Positions 51,288 to 60,137 of a DNA stretch of 62,369 nt are shown here, one piece after another; position 1 is the stretch's first letter, and each line of letters opens with the position of its first letter. Both the position numbers and the translations under genes were made by a program. This DNA comes from Monoglobus sp964617455 (GTDB lineage: Bacteria; Bacillota; Clostridia; Monoglobales; Monoglobaceae), in NCBI GenBank assembly GCA_964617455.1, contig CAZTYF010000012.1, forward strand, positions 1-62,369, read 5' to 3'. Under the pieces are notes generated by a model. The model saw nothing but the letters and a program-made list of their open reading frames with translations. It had not been told where the DNA came from and did not search any database.

Positions 51288-51395
51288 TTATTTTTTCTCC
51301 TTTCGGTACAAGTACAATAAAGCAAGGACATGGTCCGAAAATGATTTGTGCAACTGTGCTCTGATATCCCTCGCTTTACGAAGTTTTCATGTACT

Positions 51396-51602
51396 TTATT
51401 TCTCTATGGTAATAACACAGTCGGGGCAAATAGTTGCGCAAAAAGCGCAGCCTATGCATTTTTCGGGTTCGGTTACTTTAGCAGGACGATAGCCCTTGTC
51501 GTTAAGAGATGCCATATCTGTAACAATTATTTTCATGGGGCATACCGATGTACACAAGCCACAGCCTTTGCAACGCTCTTTGTTTATGGTAATTTTTGCC
51601 AT
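51396..51602 (-). CDS. 2-oxoacid oxidoreductase delta subunit (2x[4Fe-4S] ferredoxin)
   Basis: A 68-residue ferredoxin with two [4Fe-4S] motifs: C11, C14, C17, C21 (CKGCGLC...C) and C49, C52, C55, C59 (CIGCAFC...C). An extra cysteine, C62, follows the second motif. ATG 51602 follows GGAG. It is the first gene of the four-subunit enzyme and carries electrons from the catalytic subunits to free ferredoxin. A gap of 108 bp separates it from alpha, with no promoter seen. Confidence 0.95.
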   Translation of the reverse strand: MAKITINKERCKGCGLCTSVCPMKIIVTDMASLNDKGYRPAKVTEPEKCIGCAFCATICPDCVITIEK

Positions 51603-51663
51603 CTATTCTCCTTCTTTCGATATATATTTGCCTTTTTGTAAATCAGCTTTTGTATGATTTGTT

Positions 51664-52368
51664 TCAATTGATAAATTTATATGTTTGAAAATCCGGTCCC
51701 ACAAAGAGGTCTAAGGGGAACAATTCAAATTTTAGATCATTCATATCTCCAATCCGATCAAGAAACTCGTGGCAAATGCAGGTGCAAACAACAGGCAGCC
51801 CGACCTTTTTTGAAAATTCATTTGCAAGTTCCTCACCTTTATATATTGTATCATGCTCGGTACAATTCATCAGATGAGTATTATTTACAATGCCGGTAAA
51901 ATTTAAGCGGGAAGCTCCTGCTATATCGCGGTAAATCTCATAGGAGCCGCCTATATCATTCGTCATCATGCGCCTTTCGTTGAGCACAAAGAACATATCA
52001 TAATCCGATTTGATAAAATGTTCATAATATACTCCGAGAGGAACGGCTCCGTCATCATCTCCGCCAACATCGAAAACAACATATTTGCTCTTATCATCAA
52101 AAGCTCGCATTACATCCGCCGTCAAAGTCAACGATTCCACATTTGAATTGACAAATCCCGGCGCAATAATTTCAATACCATGTTTCTTCAGATAATTCTC
52201 GGCATCTTTGGCGCGGTAGTACGGATTCACAAGGTCAAAATCAATTATCAATATCCTTTTTCCCGTATCCGCCAATCTCAAAGCATAATTCAGCGCAAAT
52301 TCGGTTTTTCCGCTTCCGAAATGGCCGGTGACTATGGTTATTCTCTTTGCTCTATTACAAAAGCTCAT
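51664..52368 (-). CDS. MinD/ParA-like P-loop ATPase
   Basis: A 234-residue P-loop protein with VTGHFGSGKTEFALNYALRL near the N-terminus, DFDLVNPYYR as the switch I-like stretch and VVFDVGGDDDGAVPLG as Walker B/switch II. It belongs to a MinD/CobQ-like group often next to ferredoxin oxidoreductase genes in Clostridia; the role is not known. It may be a client chaperone for the metalloenzyme. ATG 52368 with GGAGAG 7-8 bp upstream is used; the frame extends to 52398 inside rseC. It starts two bases before the end of the RseC-like gene's region, so the two are coupled. Confidence 0.85.
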   Translation of the reverse strand: MSFCNRAKRITIVTGHFGSGKTEFALNYALRLADTGKRILIIDFDLVNPYYRAKDAENYLKKHGIEIIAPGFVNSNVESLTLTADVMRAFDDKSKYVVFDVGGDDDGAVPLGVYYEHFIKSDYDMFFVLNERRMMTNDIGGSYEIYRDIAGASRLNFTGIVNNTHLMNCTEHDTIYKGEELANEFSKKVGLPVVCTCICHEFLDRIGDMNDLKFELFPLDLFVGPDFQTYKFIN

Positions 52369-52369
52369 G

Positions 52370-52798
52370 TCAACTCTCCGAGTCTGCCGCAACATCACTC
52401 CGGTTTTTTATCTCGGTCACTCTGAAAACAGACTTTACATTTCTGAAAAAGAGCTTTACAATCAAGAACCCAACTAAGAGTGCAACTGCAGCACCTATTA
52501 ATGCCATAAAATCTTTTTTTGTGAGCATAAAGCCCAAAACGCCACCTGCCACAAGAAGCAAAGCCATCAAACCGTATCCAATAGCGGCATTACGCAAAAC
52601 TTTTTTTGTATCCTCATATAAGGTTACAACATCGCCTTTTCTGATTTCCAAATTGACACTGTCCACAGCGTCAACAATGACGGCACTTGAAGGACAGCCC
52701 TTGCAACTGACGCAGTTTCCGCCGCAGGCTGATTCTCGGTCAACACGAACTTTTATTCCTTCGGGTCCTGCGGAAATAACATATCCTGTTTGCTCCAT
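52370..52798 (-). CDS. RseC/RsxC-associated (SoxR-reducing) family protein
   Basis: A 142-residue membrane protein of the RseC family. The N-terminal domain has four closely spaced cysteines (C25, C29, C32, C35 in ACGGNCVSCKGC), and two membrane helices follow (about residues 70-118). In E. coli RseC is part of the system that keeps SoxR reduced; in Clostridia the family is found near Rnf and other redox complexes. No Rnf genes are in this window. ATG 52798 follows GAGGTG behind a consensus promoter at 52848-52876, so it may head the transcript into the ATPase and the oxidoreductase. Confidence 0.88.
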   Translation of the reverse strand: MEQTGYVISAGPEGIKVRVDRESACGGNCVSCKGCPSSAVIVDAVDSVNLEIRKGDVVTLYEDTKKVLRNAAIGYGLMALLLVAGGVLGFMLTKKDFMALIGAAVALLVGFLIVKLFFRNVKSVFRVTEIKNRSDVAADSES

Positions 52799-52847
52799 AT
52801 CGGTTTCACCTCAAAAAATCCAATAACTTATGATAAACTTTTAGATT

Positions 52848-52876
52848 ATTATAATCCGTTTTATATATTGTGTCAA
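52848..52876 (-). promoter_or_regulatory. consensus promoter upstream of the rseC-oxidoreductase unit
   Basis: On the minus strand TTGACA (52876-52871) and TATAAT (52853-52848) are 17 bp apart. It is the only good promoter seen before the rseC-minD-like-ferredoxin-alpha-beta-gamma-ABC-F series. Confidence 0.8.
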
Positions 52877-52900
52877 TATGATATGACTTTTATCGTTACA

Positions 52901-54586
52901 TTATCTCATATTCATTTTCAAATTTTCAGCCTGGGAAAGCATTTCCGCTGCCGCTTTTTTGGTTATTTCGGTCACAGATACTCCCCCAATTATACGGCTC
53001 AACTCGGACTCTCGTTCCGCCTCGCCAAGCAAGCGTACGCAAGCCGTTGTCTCGCTGTTGCTGCTGCTCTTCTCAATTAAATAATGCCTGTCTCCCATGG
53101 AGGCAATTTGAGCCAAATGGGTAATGCAGAGAACTTGCTTGTTTTGGGAAATCTTGCATATTTTTTCGGAAATACGCTGTGCAGCTCTGCCGCTTACCCC
53201 GGTGTCGATTTCATCGAAAATTAATGTATCAACAATATCGCCCTTTGAAAGAACAGACTTGATTGCCAACATAACCCGAGACATCTCGCCGCCGGAGGCA
53301 ACCTTATTCAATGGTTTCAAATCATCTCCGGGATTGGTGGAAATCAAAAATTCCAAATTGTCTCCGCCATTTACGGTAAAATCGGTGGGCTCAATGTTAA
53401 CTTTAAAGACAGCCCGATTCATATCAAGCTCCGAAAGTTCTTTCATAATAAGTCTTGAAAGGTTTTCTCCTGCCTCTCGCCTGGTGGAGGTCAGCGCCCC
53501 TGCTGCCTTTTCTGTTTCCTGTCTTGCATTATCGATTTTGTTTTTTATTTCTTCGAGGCGACCTTCAAGATTCTCAATGGATTCCAATTCATTCTTACAA
53601 CTTTCTCCGTAAGCAATAATCTCCGAAACATCTGCACATTCAAACTTGCGTTTCAAGTCCGAAATCAGTGCCAACCTTTCTTGCACTCTGTCAATTTCAT
53701 TCGCTTCAAAATCTGCATGATCGATATAGGATTTAAGTTCACGAGTAACATCATCCAAATCGGCAACAGCGGAACTGACTGTTTCGCCGTAACTTTTTAA
53801 ACGCTCATCGTGCTCTGCGGCGCTCTCAAGGGCTCTTTCGGCATCAATGAGCATATCATAAGCAGAGACGTCATCCCCATCGCCGTAAATGCAATTATAT
53901 GCTTCATACACACTGTTTAATATATTTTCGGAATTTTCCAGGAATTCAAATCGAGACTCAAGCTCTTCCTCCTCCCCGGGTTTCAAAGCTGCCGCCTCGA
54001 TTTCACTTTGCCGAAATCTCAGGAGGTCTGCTCGATTTTCCTTATTTGCTTCGGATTTGAGCAGTTCTTCATATTCCGATATAAGATCGGTGTACTCTGC
54101 AAATTTTTGAGCATAATCCTCTCTCTCTTTTTGATTATTGGCATATTCATCCACAAATTCTCTGTGTTTTGAGGGGACTAACAGAGCTTGGTTGTCAAGT
54201 TGACCGTGAATTGTCAAAAGAAGATTCCCTATTTCTTTGGCAATGGTTAGCGGAACCACCCTTCCGTTTATACGGCAGATACTCTTGCCTGCCGCTGTAA
54301 TCTTGCGAGACATTACAATAATATCGTCATCGGCCTCTATTTCAAATTCGGCAAGGTTTTTTTCGACTTCATCGCTCACTTCAAAGACGGCCTGAGCAAA
54401 AGCATAATCCGCACCGTTTCGGATTAAATCTTTGGAAGTTCTGCCGCCTAAAGCCATGTTTATTGAGTCAATCAAAATCGATTTACCGGCGCCGGTTTCG
54501 CCCGTCATCACATTAAAACCGTCGCCAAACTCTATATCTATATGTTCGATGATTGCAACATTTTTTACTTCAAGTTCGGAAAGCAT
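52901..54586 (-). CDS. recN: DNA repair protein RecN
   Basis: A 561-residue SMC-like ATPase of normal length. Walker A GETGAGKS is at residues 29-36, a long coiled coil spans about 155-360, and the C-terminal ABC half has LSKGDIVDTLIFDEIDTGVS and ITHLAQIASMGDRHYLI. It acts early in double-strand break repair. ATG 54586 has GAGGTG upstream. It is the last gene of the dxs-tlyA-nadK-recN cluster; the arginine repressor gene often found just before recN is absent. Confidence 0.97.
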   Translation of the reverse strand: MLSELEVKNVAIIEHIDIEFGDGFNVMTGETGAGKSILIDSINMALGGRTSKDLIRNGADYAFAQAVFEVSDEVEKNLAEFEIEADDDIIVMSRKITAAGKSICRINGRVVPLTIAKEIGNLLLTIHGQLDNQALLVPSKHREFVDEYANNQKEREDYAQKFAEYTDLISEYEELLKSEANKENRADLLRFRQSEIEAAALKPGEEEELESRFEFLENSENILNSVYEAYNCIYGDGDDVSAYDMLIDAERALESAAEHDERLKSYGETVSSAVADLDDVTRELKSYIDHADFEANEIDRVQERLALISDLKRKFECADVSEIIAYGESCKNELESIENLEGRLEEIKNKIDNARQETEKAAGALTSTRREAGENLSRLIMKELSELDMNRAVFKVNIEPTDFTVNGGDNLEFLISTNPGDDLKPLNKVASGGEMSRVMLAIKSVLSKGDIVDTLIFDEIDTGVSGRAAQRISEKICKISQNKQVLCITHLAQIASMGDRHYLIEKSSSNSETTACVRLLGEAERESELSRIIGGVSVTEITKKAAAEMLSQAENLKMNMR

Positions 54587-54615
54587 ATTTTCACCTCAAT
54601 TTGCTAAGTCCGCCA

Positions 54616-55488
54616 TCAATCGGACAGTTTATTATGAAGGACATCAAAGAAAGAGGTTCCCTTAAGTTTTACAAGCTGAGTACTGTATTTTGACTTCTTT
54701 ATTCTCACACGTTCGCTGCTGTCTTCAAGCTTATGAATTATCTTCCCATCTGCCCTGACAATGGCGCCGCACCTGTAAGGTTCACACTGCCTAAGTTCTA
54801 CCACTCGGTCCGCAGGGATAATCGCACTTCTTGCCTTCAATGTATGAGGGCAAATAGGTGTTATTATCATCCCGTCTACCTCCGGATGCATCACAGCACC
54901 CCCAGCAGACAAAGAATATGCCGTTGAACCTACCGCAGTTGCAATAATCATCCCGTCTGCCGCATATTCGCTCATGGGAATGCCATTCACCTCAACATTT
55001 ATCGTCACCATTTTGTAGTCTTCGCCGCTTATAATTAGGTCGTTCAAAACCATATATCGCTCATAAGCATCCCCAAATGAGTTTAAAATTTCTATGTCGA
55101 GCATTGTGCAATTTTCAACGCCGCACTTCCCTTCAAGAACATCGTCAAGGGGGCTGTAGCAGCCCTTTTCAATTCGAGCCAAAAACCCCAAATGCCCCAT
55201 ATTGACTCCGACAATCGGCAACTCATATTTCGCTGCATCTACTGCTGTTTCTATAATTGTGCCGTCTCCACCTAAAGCAATCAAAAGTTCTGCACCGGAG
55301 AACACCGATTTCCGATCGCTAAACAGGGCATTAATACCCACATGTTCACAAAAAAATTCAAGATAGGGTGCAAAGTTTCTTTCAATGAGTAAAGTGCAAT
55401 CAAATTTTTTTAAATATTTAATCAAGTTAATAGTTTCTTTGCAATTCTTATCTTTTTGAATATTGGGTACCAATGCAATAGTTTTCAT
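54616..55488 (-). CDS. nadK: NAD kinase
   Basis: A 290-residue enzyme that phosphorylates NAD to NADP. GGDGT is at residues 73-77, followed by GVNMGHLGFLA, NDLIISG and DGMIIATAVGSTAYSLSAGG. It lies 29 bp before recN. A short gap (55489-55564) separates it from tlyA, and an A-T-rich sequence there could contain a minor promoter. Confidence 0.97.
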   Translation of the reverse strand: MKTIALVPNIQKDKNCKETINLIKYLKKFDCTLLIERNFAPYLEFFCEHVGINALFSDRKSVFSGAELLIALGGDGTIIETAVDAAKYELPIVGVNMGHLGFLARIEKGCYSPLDDVLEGKCGVENCTMLDIEILNSFGDAYERYMVLNDLIISGEDYKMVTINVEVNGIPMSEYAADGMIIATAVGSTAYSLSAGGAVMHPEVDGMIITPICPHTLKARSAIIPADRVVELRQCEPYRCGAIVRADGKIIHKLEDSSERVRIKKSKYSTQLVKLKGTSFFDVLHNKLSD

Positions 55489-55564
55489 AGTGAAACACCT
55501 TCCGTAAAGTGGATAAATTTATTGGCAGCAAGACATTTTATGTCACATATTGATTTTAAATTTA

Positions 55565-56374
55565 TTATTTTGTCTCTATGTGGGATTGTTCAACAATTTT
55601 CCTTATATTTTCCAAGGTAATAGCCGGTCGCTCCGAGTCAATGGAGGATTTTTTTATATACATCAAATATTCTATGTTACCTTCCGGACCTTTTATCGGC
55701 GAATAATCAAGGCCGATAACTTCGAAGCCAATTTTTGCAGCAATTTTCAAAGTCTTCTCAATCACTTCAATGTGAACGACTTCGTCACGCACAACGCCTT
55801 TCTTCCCGACCTTATCGCGACCTGCCTCAAACTGAGGCTTAATCAGGCACACGCCGCTGCCGCCTTCTCTGAGCAGTTCATATGCAGGAGGCAAAATCAG
55901 GGCAAGAGATATAAATGATACATCCACCGAGAAAAAATCTACCGGATTCGGCACCTGTTCCCGTGTAACATATCTGAAATTGGTTCGTTCCAAGTTTACA
56001 ACCCTATTGTCTTGTCTGAGTTTCCAGGCAAGCTGACCGTATCCTACGTCGATTGCATAAACTTTTTCGGCTCCGTTCCTTAACATACAGTCGGTGAAAC
56101 CACCGGTAGACGCTCCTATGTCCATACATACGGCTCCATCTAAATCAATCGGGAACACTTTCAAAGCCTTTTCGAGTTTAAGACCACCTCGGCTCACATA
56201 ATTAAGCGAATGGCTGCGAATTTCAATCTTTTCTTCGCCTTTGATAGGCATACCTGCTTTCAGCGCCTTTTGGTTATCGACATACACGCAGCCTTCCATA
56301 ACCAAAGACTGCGCTCGGCTTCTCGTCTCCGTATACCCGTGGCTCACCAGATAATTATCCAATCTTTCATTCAT
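55565..56374 (-). CDS. tlyA: TlyA family rRNA 2'-O-methyltransferase (hemolysin A family)
   Basis: A 269-residue protein with an N-terminal S4 RNA-binding domain (1 to about 60) and an FtsJ-like methyltransferase domain: DIGASTGGFTDCMLRNGA (80-97) binds SAM, and KPQFEAGRDKVGKKGVVRD follows. Mycobacterial TlyA methylates C1409 of 16S and C1920 of 23S rRNA; the same modification is likely but not shown here. ATG 56374 lies 10 bp after the dxs stop. Confidence 0.95.
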   Translation of the reverse strand: MNERLDNYLVSHGYTETRSRAQSLVMEGCVYVDNQKALKAGMPIKGEEKIEIRSHSLNYVSRGGLKLEKALKVFPIDLDGAVCMDIGASTGGFTDCMLRNGAEKVYAIDVGYGQLAWKLRQDNRVVNLERTNFRYVTREQVPNPVDFFSVDVSFISLALILPPAYELLREGGSGVCLIKPQFEAGRDKVGKKGVVRDEVVHIEVIEKTLKIAAKIGFEVIGLDYSPIKGPEGNIEYLMYIKKSSIDSERPAITLENIRKIVEQSHIETK

Positions 56375-56384
56375 AATCTATTTT

Positions 56385-58271
56385 TCAATTCGCCTGATTT
56401 TGCTTGTTTATTTTAAAAACGGTTTCTATACTCTTTGCAATTTTTTCGGAACTTAGACCGTATTTATCCTCTATTTCGGATATCTTCCCCTGGCAAATAG
56501 GTTCATCGGGATAGCCGAATTTTAATATTTTCATTCCGAGAGCATCCTCCAAAATACTGCCAAAGCCCCCCGTTGTAACGTTGTTTTCAATCGAAACAAC
56601 GATTTTGGCTTGCTTAGCCATACGTTCTATAGGCTTTTTATCAAAAGGTTTTATAGTAACCGCATCCGCCACGGAAACGGAATATCCGTGTTCTTCAAGA
56701 ATTTGTGCTACTTTGGTAGCATTTTTCAGCATTATCCCTACAGACACAATAAGAACATCGGGATTTTTGGCTTTTATAATTATTCTGGTTGACAAAGTAT
56801 TATTACCGAGTTTAGGCACTTTAACGCCTATGTCGTCCTCTGTCGGTGCCTCGCCTCGAGGATATCGAATAACAACGGGGCCATTAATATTAAGTGCATA
56901 ACTTAACATCTGTTCCAAATCATCTTGGATTGAAGGTGAAAGAATGGTAAAATTCGGCATATGAGACAAATAGGATATATCATACACACCCTGGTGTGTC
57001 TCCCCGTCACCTTCAACAGGACCGGAACGGTCAACTGCCAAAACCACATGAAGGTTTTGCAAGGCCACATCATGAAGTAACTGGTCATAAGCTCTTTGCA
57101 GAAAAGTAGAGTAGACCGCAAATATCGGTTTCAGTCCACCTCTGGCCATTCCTGCGGAGAAAGTCGTTGCATGTTGTTCCGCAATTCCCACGTCGAAAAA
57201 TTTATTCGGGTGTTCTTCCGCAAATTTTTTAAGACCGGTTCCGAGAGGCATTGCAGCAGTTACTGCAACGACCTTATCATCCCTTTCTGCCAAGGCGCAT
57301 ATTGCATCTCCAAAAACATCAGACCAGCATTCTCGATTTGATTTTTTTATCTGTTTCCCGGTTGCCACATCAAAGGCACCTACACCGTGATACAAATCCG
57401 GGTCACTTTCTGCGGGTGCATATCCCTTTCCCTTCTTTGTGCGAACATGGATAAATACCGGTTTTGTAGCGGTTTTGGCATAATTAAATGCCGCCTCAAG
57501 GCGTTCAATATCATGGCCGTCAACGGGACCCATGTAGAAAAACCCCATGCTCTCGAAAAAAGCACTGCTCTCAACAACCATATTTTTAAGGTCGTCCTTG
57601 ATTTTGCTTAGTCCCTTTTTCGTCGGCGCGCCCAAAATCGGAATATTGTCAAGAGCAGATTTAAACTCATCCTTGAAACGCAAATAGGAGGCAGCAGTTC
57701 TGAGGCGTTTCATGGCACGGGAAAAACCACCGACATTTTTTGAAATTGACATACCGTTATCGTTATAAATAATTATCAGATTTTTTGCGTTATGACCTGC
57801 ATGATTTATAGCCTCAAAAGCCATTCCGCCGGTCATGGCACCGTCGCCTATCACGGCAATGCTTGTTCCTTTTCTGCCGGCCAATTCATTGCTTTTGGCA
57901 ATTCCGAGAGCAGCAGAGATTGAGGTGGAACTGTGCCCAGTATTGAACACATCCCGTCTATCCTCCTCAAATTTCGGAAACCCGCTGAGGCCACCAAATT
58001 CGCGCAAACTACCAAAACCCTCTCCCCTGCCGGTGAGGATTTTATGAGCATAACATTGATGTCCCACATCCCAAATTATGCTGTCACCATCGTTAAGGTC
58101 AAAAGCCCGATGAAGGGCTATGGTCAATTCAACCACACCCAAGGATGAGGCTAAATGTCCACCGTGTTTGGACACTGCAGAGATAATGAATTCCCTGATT
58201 TTTTTTGCCAAACCATAAAGATCATTATAGCTGAGCTTTTTCAGTTCGGCCGAGGTATAACTCTGTTTCAT
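56385..58271 (-). CDS. dxs: 1-deoxy-D-xylulose-5-phosphate synthase
   Basis: A 628-residue thiamine-diphosphate enzyme that begins the MEP isoprenoid pathway from pyruvate and glyceraldehyde 3-phosphate. SKHGGHLASSLGVVELT, the GDGAMTGGMAFEAIN thiamine motif (about 145-160), and the EQHATTFSAGMA transketolase segment are present. ATG 58271 has no clear Shine-Dalgarno; the residues after it match the family's N-terminus. It heads dxs-tlyA-nadK-recN. A hairpin upstream belongs to the preceding VOC gene. Confidence 0.97.
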   Translation of the reverse strand: MKQSYTSAELKKLSYNDLYGLAKKIREFIISAVSKHGGHLASSLGVVELTIALHRAFDLNDGDSIIWDVGHQCYAHKILTGRGEGFGSLREFGGLSGFPKFEEDRRDVFNTGHSSTSISAALGIAKSNELAGRKGTSIAVIGDGAMTGGMAFEAINHAGHNAKNLIIIYNDNGMSISKNVGGFSRAMKRLRTAASYLRFKDEFKSALDNIPILGAPTKKGLSKIKDDLKNMVVESSAFFESMGFFYMGPVDGHDIERLEAAFNYAKTATKPVFIHVRTKKGKGYAPAESDPDLYHGVGAFDVATGKQIKKSNRECWSDVFGDAICALAERDDKVVAVTAAMPLGTGLKKFAEEHPNKFFDVGIAEQHATTFSAGMARGGLKPIFAVYSTFLQRAYDQLLHDVALQNLHVVLAVDRSGPVEGDGETHQGVYDISYLSHMPNFTILSPSIQDDLEQMLSYALNINGPVVIRYPRGEAPTEDDIGVKVPKLGNNTLSTRIIIKAKNPDVLIVSVGIMLKNATKVAQILEEHGYSVSVADAVTIKPFDKKPIERMAKQAKIVVSIENNVTTGGFGSILEDALGMKILKFGYPDEPICQGKISEIEDKYGLSSEKIAKSIETVFKINKQNQAN

Positions 58272-58297
58272 GATTTCATACCGTTTTAATTTTAAAC

Positions 58298-58326
58298 GCC
58301 GACAGGCGGATTATTCGCCTGCCGGC
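58298..58326 (-). terminator. terminator after the VOC-family gene
   Basis: GCCGACAGGCG (58298-58308) pairs with CGCCTGCCGGC (58316-58326) with one mismatch. Read on the minus strand it lies 20 bp after the VOC stop and is followed by GTTTAAAATT. Confidence 0.65.
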
Positions 58327-58345
58327 AACAAACTGGTTTTGGTCT

Positions 58346-58720
58346 TTAAAGAGGTGTCACTCTGTGGATTATGTGAAGCACATTGCCGTCGGGGTCCTCA
58401 AAGTACATAGTGCCGATTCCTTTGGCACTTACAGCGGCATCAATCAGGACCTTGACTCCGGCGTCCTTGAGCTTTTTAACCATGCCGTCAAAATCATCAA
58501 CAGAAATGGCTATATGCCGAATGCCGACAGTTTTCATCTCATCTTTTGTGCCTTCTATGTCGGATTTTTGGAATTCAATCATTCCGCCGTCATCCGCTTT
58601 AAGGAAAAAGGTTCCCTTGCCGTTGTCATACACAACTTTCCAGCCAAACATATCCATATACCAATCCTTAAGTGCGGCTGTGTCTCTTGAACAAATACAA
58701 ATATGTTCAATACCAATCAT
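58346..58720 (-). CDS. VOC family (glyoxalase-like) protein
   Basis: A 124-residue vicinal-oxygen-chelate protein with two beta-alpha-beta-beta-beta modules: IEHICICSRDTAALKDWYMD at the start and IRHIAISV...FEDPDGNVLHII at the end. The metal-binding positions (two His, two Glu) appear kept. Members include glyoxalase I, methylmalonyl-CoA epimerase and resistance proteins; which applies is unclear. ATG 58720 follows AGGAGG. It lies 28 bp after the HisA-HisI-HisE gene, so it may be in the histidine transcript. Confidence 0.88.
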   Translation of the reverse strand: MIGIEHICICSRDTAALKDWYMDMFGWKVVYDNGKGTFFLKADDGGMIEFQKSDIEGTKDEMKTVGIRHIAISVDDFDGMVKKLKDAGVKVLIDAAVSAKGIGTMYFEDPDGNVLHIIHRVTPL

Positions 58721-58748
58721 TTTTATTACCTCCTAAGAATATTTTTAT

Positions 58749-60137
58749 TTATTTATATCTTTTTTGTAATTCGACGAAAATATCATCCCATGTAAGACCT
58801 TCTTCCACAAGAACAACCGACAAATGATAGAGCAAATCGGCAACCTCATATTGAACCTCTGATTTAACGTAATTCTTGGATGCTATAATAACTTCCGACG
58901 CTTCCTCGCCAACCTTTTTCAACATCTTGTCGATGCCCTTATCAAATAAATAGTTGGTATAGGAACCGCTTCGGGGATTTTTAACTCGGTCAACAATGAC
59001 ATTGTAAATGTCATATAAAATTCCTGGTTTGGCGGATGTCCCCGTCTTTATTTCCTGGAGTTTGCCATTTTTGATTTTCCGATAGAAACAAGAATGGTGA
59101 TTGGTGTGGCAAGCATTTCCGATTTGCTTAACCTTGATAACAACTGCATCTTTATCGCAGTCAACATACATATCCATAACTTCTTGGTAATTTCCGCTTG
59201 TTGCACCCTTTTCCCAAAGTTGCTGTCTGCTGCGGCTAAAATAGGTGGCATGTCCCGTCTTGAGAGTCGCTTTAACACTATCTTCATTCATGTAAGCAAG
59301 CATAAGAATCTCGCCGCTCACACTATCCTGTGCAATAGCGGGGATAAGTCCATTTTCGTCAAATTTCAAGTCTTTAATAATTTTTTCGTTGTTGTTATCC
59401 ACGGGTTTCACATCCTCCTCGGGGATTTTTACTGCAGCTATAGCCTGTCTTAAGTTGATATCTTTGGTATAAAGAGCCTTACCTATGATTACACCTTCTG
59501 CTCCGACATCTCTGAGAGAGGTTATATCGCGAAGATTCGAAACTCCTCCGGATGCAACTACTTTCGTAGCGACGGAATCAACCAGTTTTCCGACATCTTT
59601 TATATTTGGTCCGGCCAACATACCATCCGTCGAGATATCGGTATAAATTATGGTCTTGACCCCAATCTTTTCCATCTCTTTTGCAAATTCAATTGCATCA
59701 ATCGTACTTACGTCCATCCAACCGCTGACAGCTACCTTTCCGTCTTTGGCATCAATTCCAACGGCAATGTGCTCATCGTATTTTTGAACCGCTGCCCGAA
59801 CAAAGGCCGGGTTTTTAAGCGCACCGGTGCCGAGGATTACCTTGTAAGCACCTGCATTCATATATCTGTCAATGGCATCCATGTTGCGGATTCCTCCACC
59901 GACCTCAATCTTTGCCGACACGGAGTTAATTATTTTTGAAATAACATCAAAATTGGGCATATCCCCTGTTTTGGCCCCCTCCAAATCAACAATATGAATG
60001 AACTCCGCTCCTTGTTTTACCCATTCCTGTGCAACCCCAAGAGGGTCATCTTTATATATGGTCTTTTGAGAATAATCTCCTCTTTTTAAGCGCACGCATT
60101 TGCCGTCTAATATATCAATGGCGGGATATATTGTCAT
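58749..60137 (-). CDS. hisA-hisIE: HisA-HisI-HisE trifunctional fusion
   Basis: A 462-residue fusion of three histidine-biosynthesis enzymes. Residues 1-237 are HisA (isomerase, TIM barrel; catalytic D8 and D167, VGGGIR phosphate loop). After a linker (about 238-252), residues 253-363 are HisI (PR-AMP cyclohydrolase: WEKGATSGN, zinc ligands around DCDKDA and CHTNHHSC). Residues about 373-462 are HisE (PR-ATP pyrophosphatase: EEASEVIIASKN, EVADLLYH). HisI-HisE fusions are common; adding HisA is unusual, and HisF, normally between HisA and HisI, is missing. The start overlaps the HisZ-HisG stop by 4 bp (ATGA). Confidence 0.94.
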   Translation of the reverse strand: MTIYPAIDILDGKCVRLKRGDYSQKTIYKDDPLGVAQEWVKQGAEFIHIVDLEGAKTGDMPNFDVISKIINSVSAKIEVGGGIRNMDAIDRYMNAGAYKVILGTGALKNPAFVRAAVQKYDEHIAVGIDAKDGKVAVSGWMDVSTIDAIEFAKEMEKIGVKTIIYTDISTDGMLAGPNIKDVGKLVDSVATKVVASGGVSNLRDITSLRDVGAEGVIIGKALYTKDINLRQAIAAVKIPEEDVKPVDNNNEKIIKDLKFDENGLIPAIAQDSVSGEILMLAYMNEDSVKATLKTGHATYFSRSRQQLWEKGATSGNYQEVMDMYVDCDKDAVVIKVKQIGNACHTNHHSCFYRKIKNGKLQEIKTGTSAKPGILYDIYNVIVDRVKNPRSGSYTNYLFDKGIDKMLKKVGEEASEVIIASKNYVKSEVQYEVADLLYHLSVVLVEEGLTWDDIFVELQKRYK

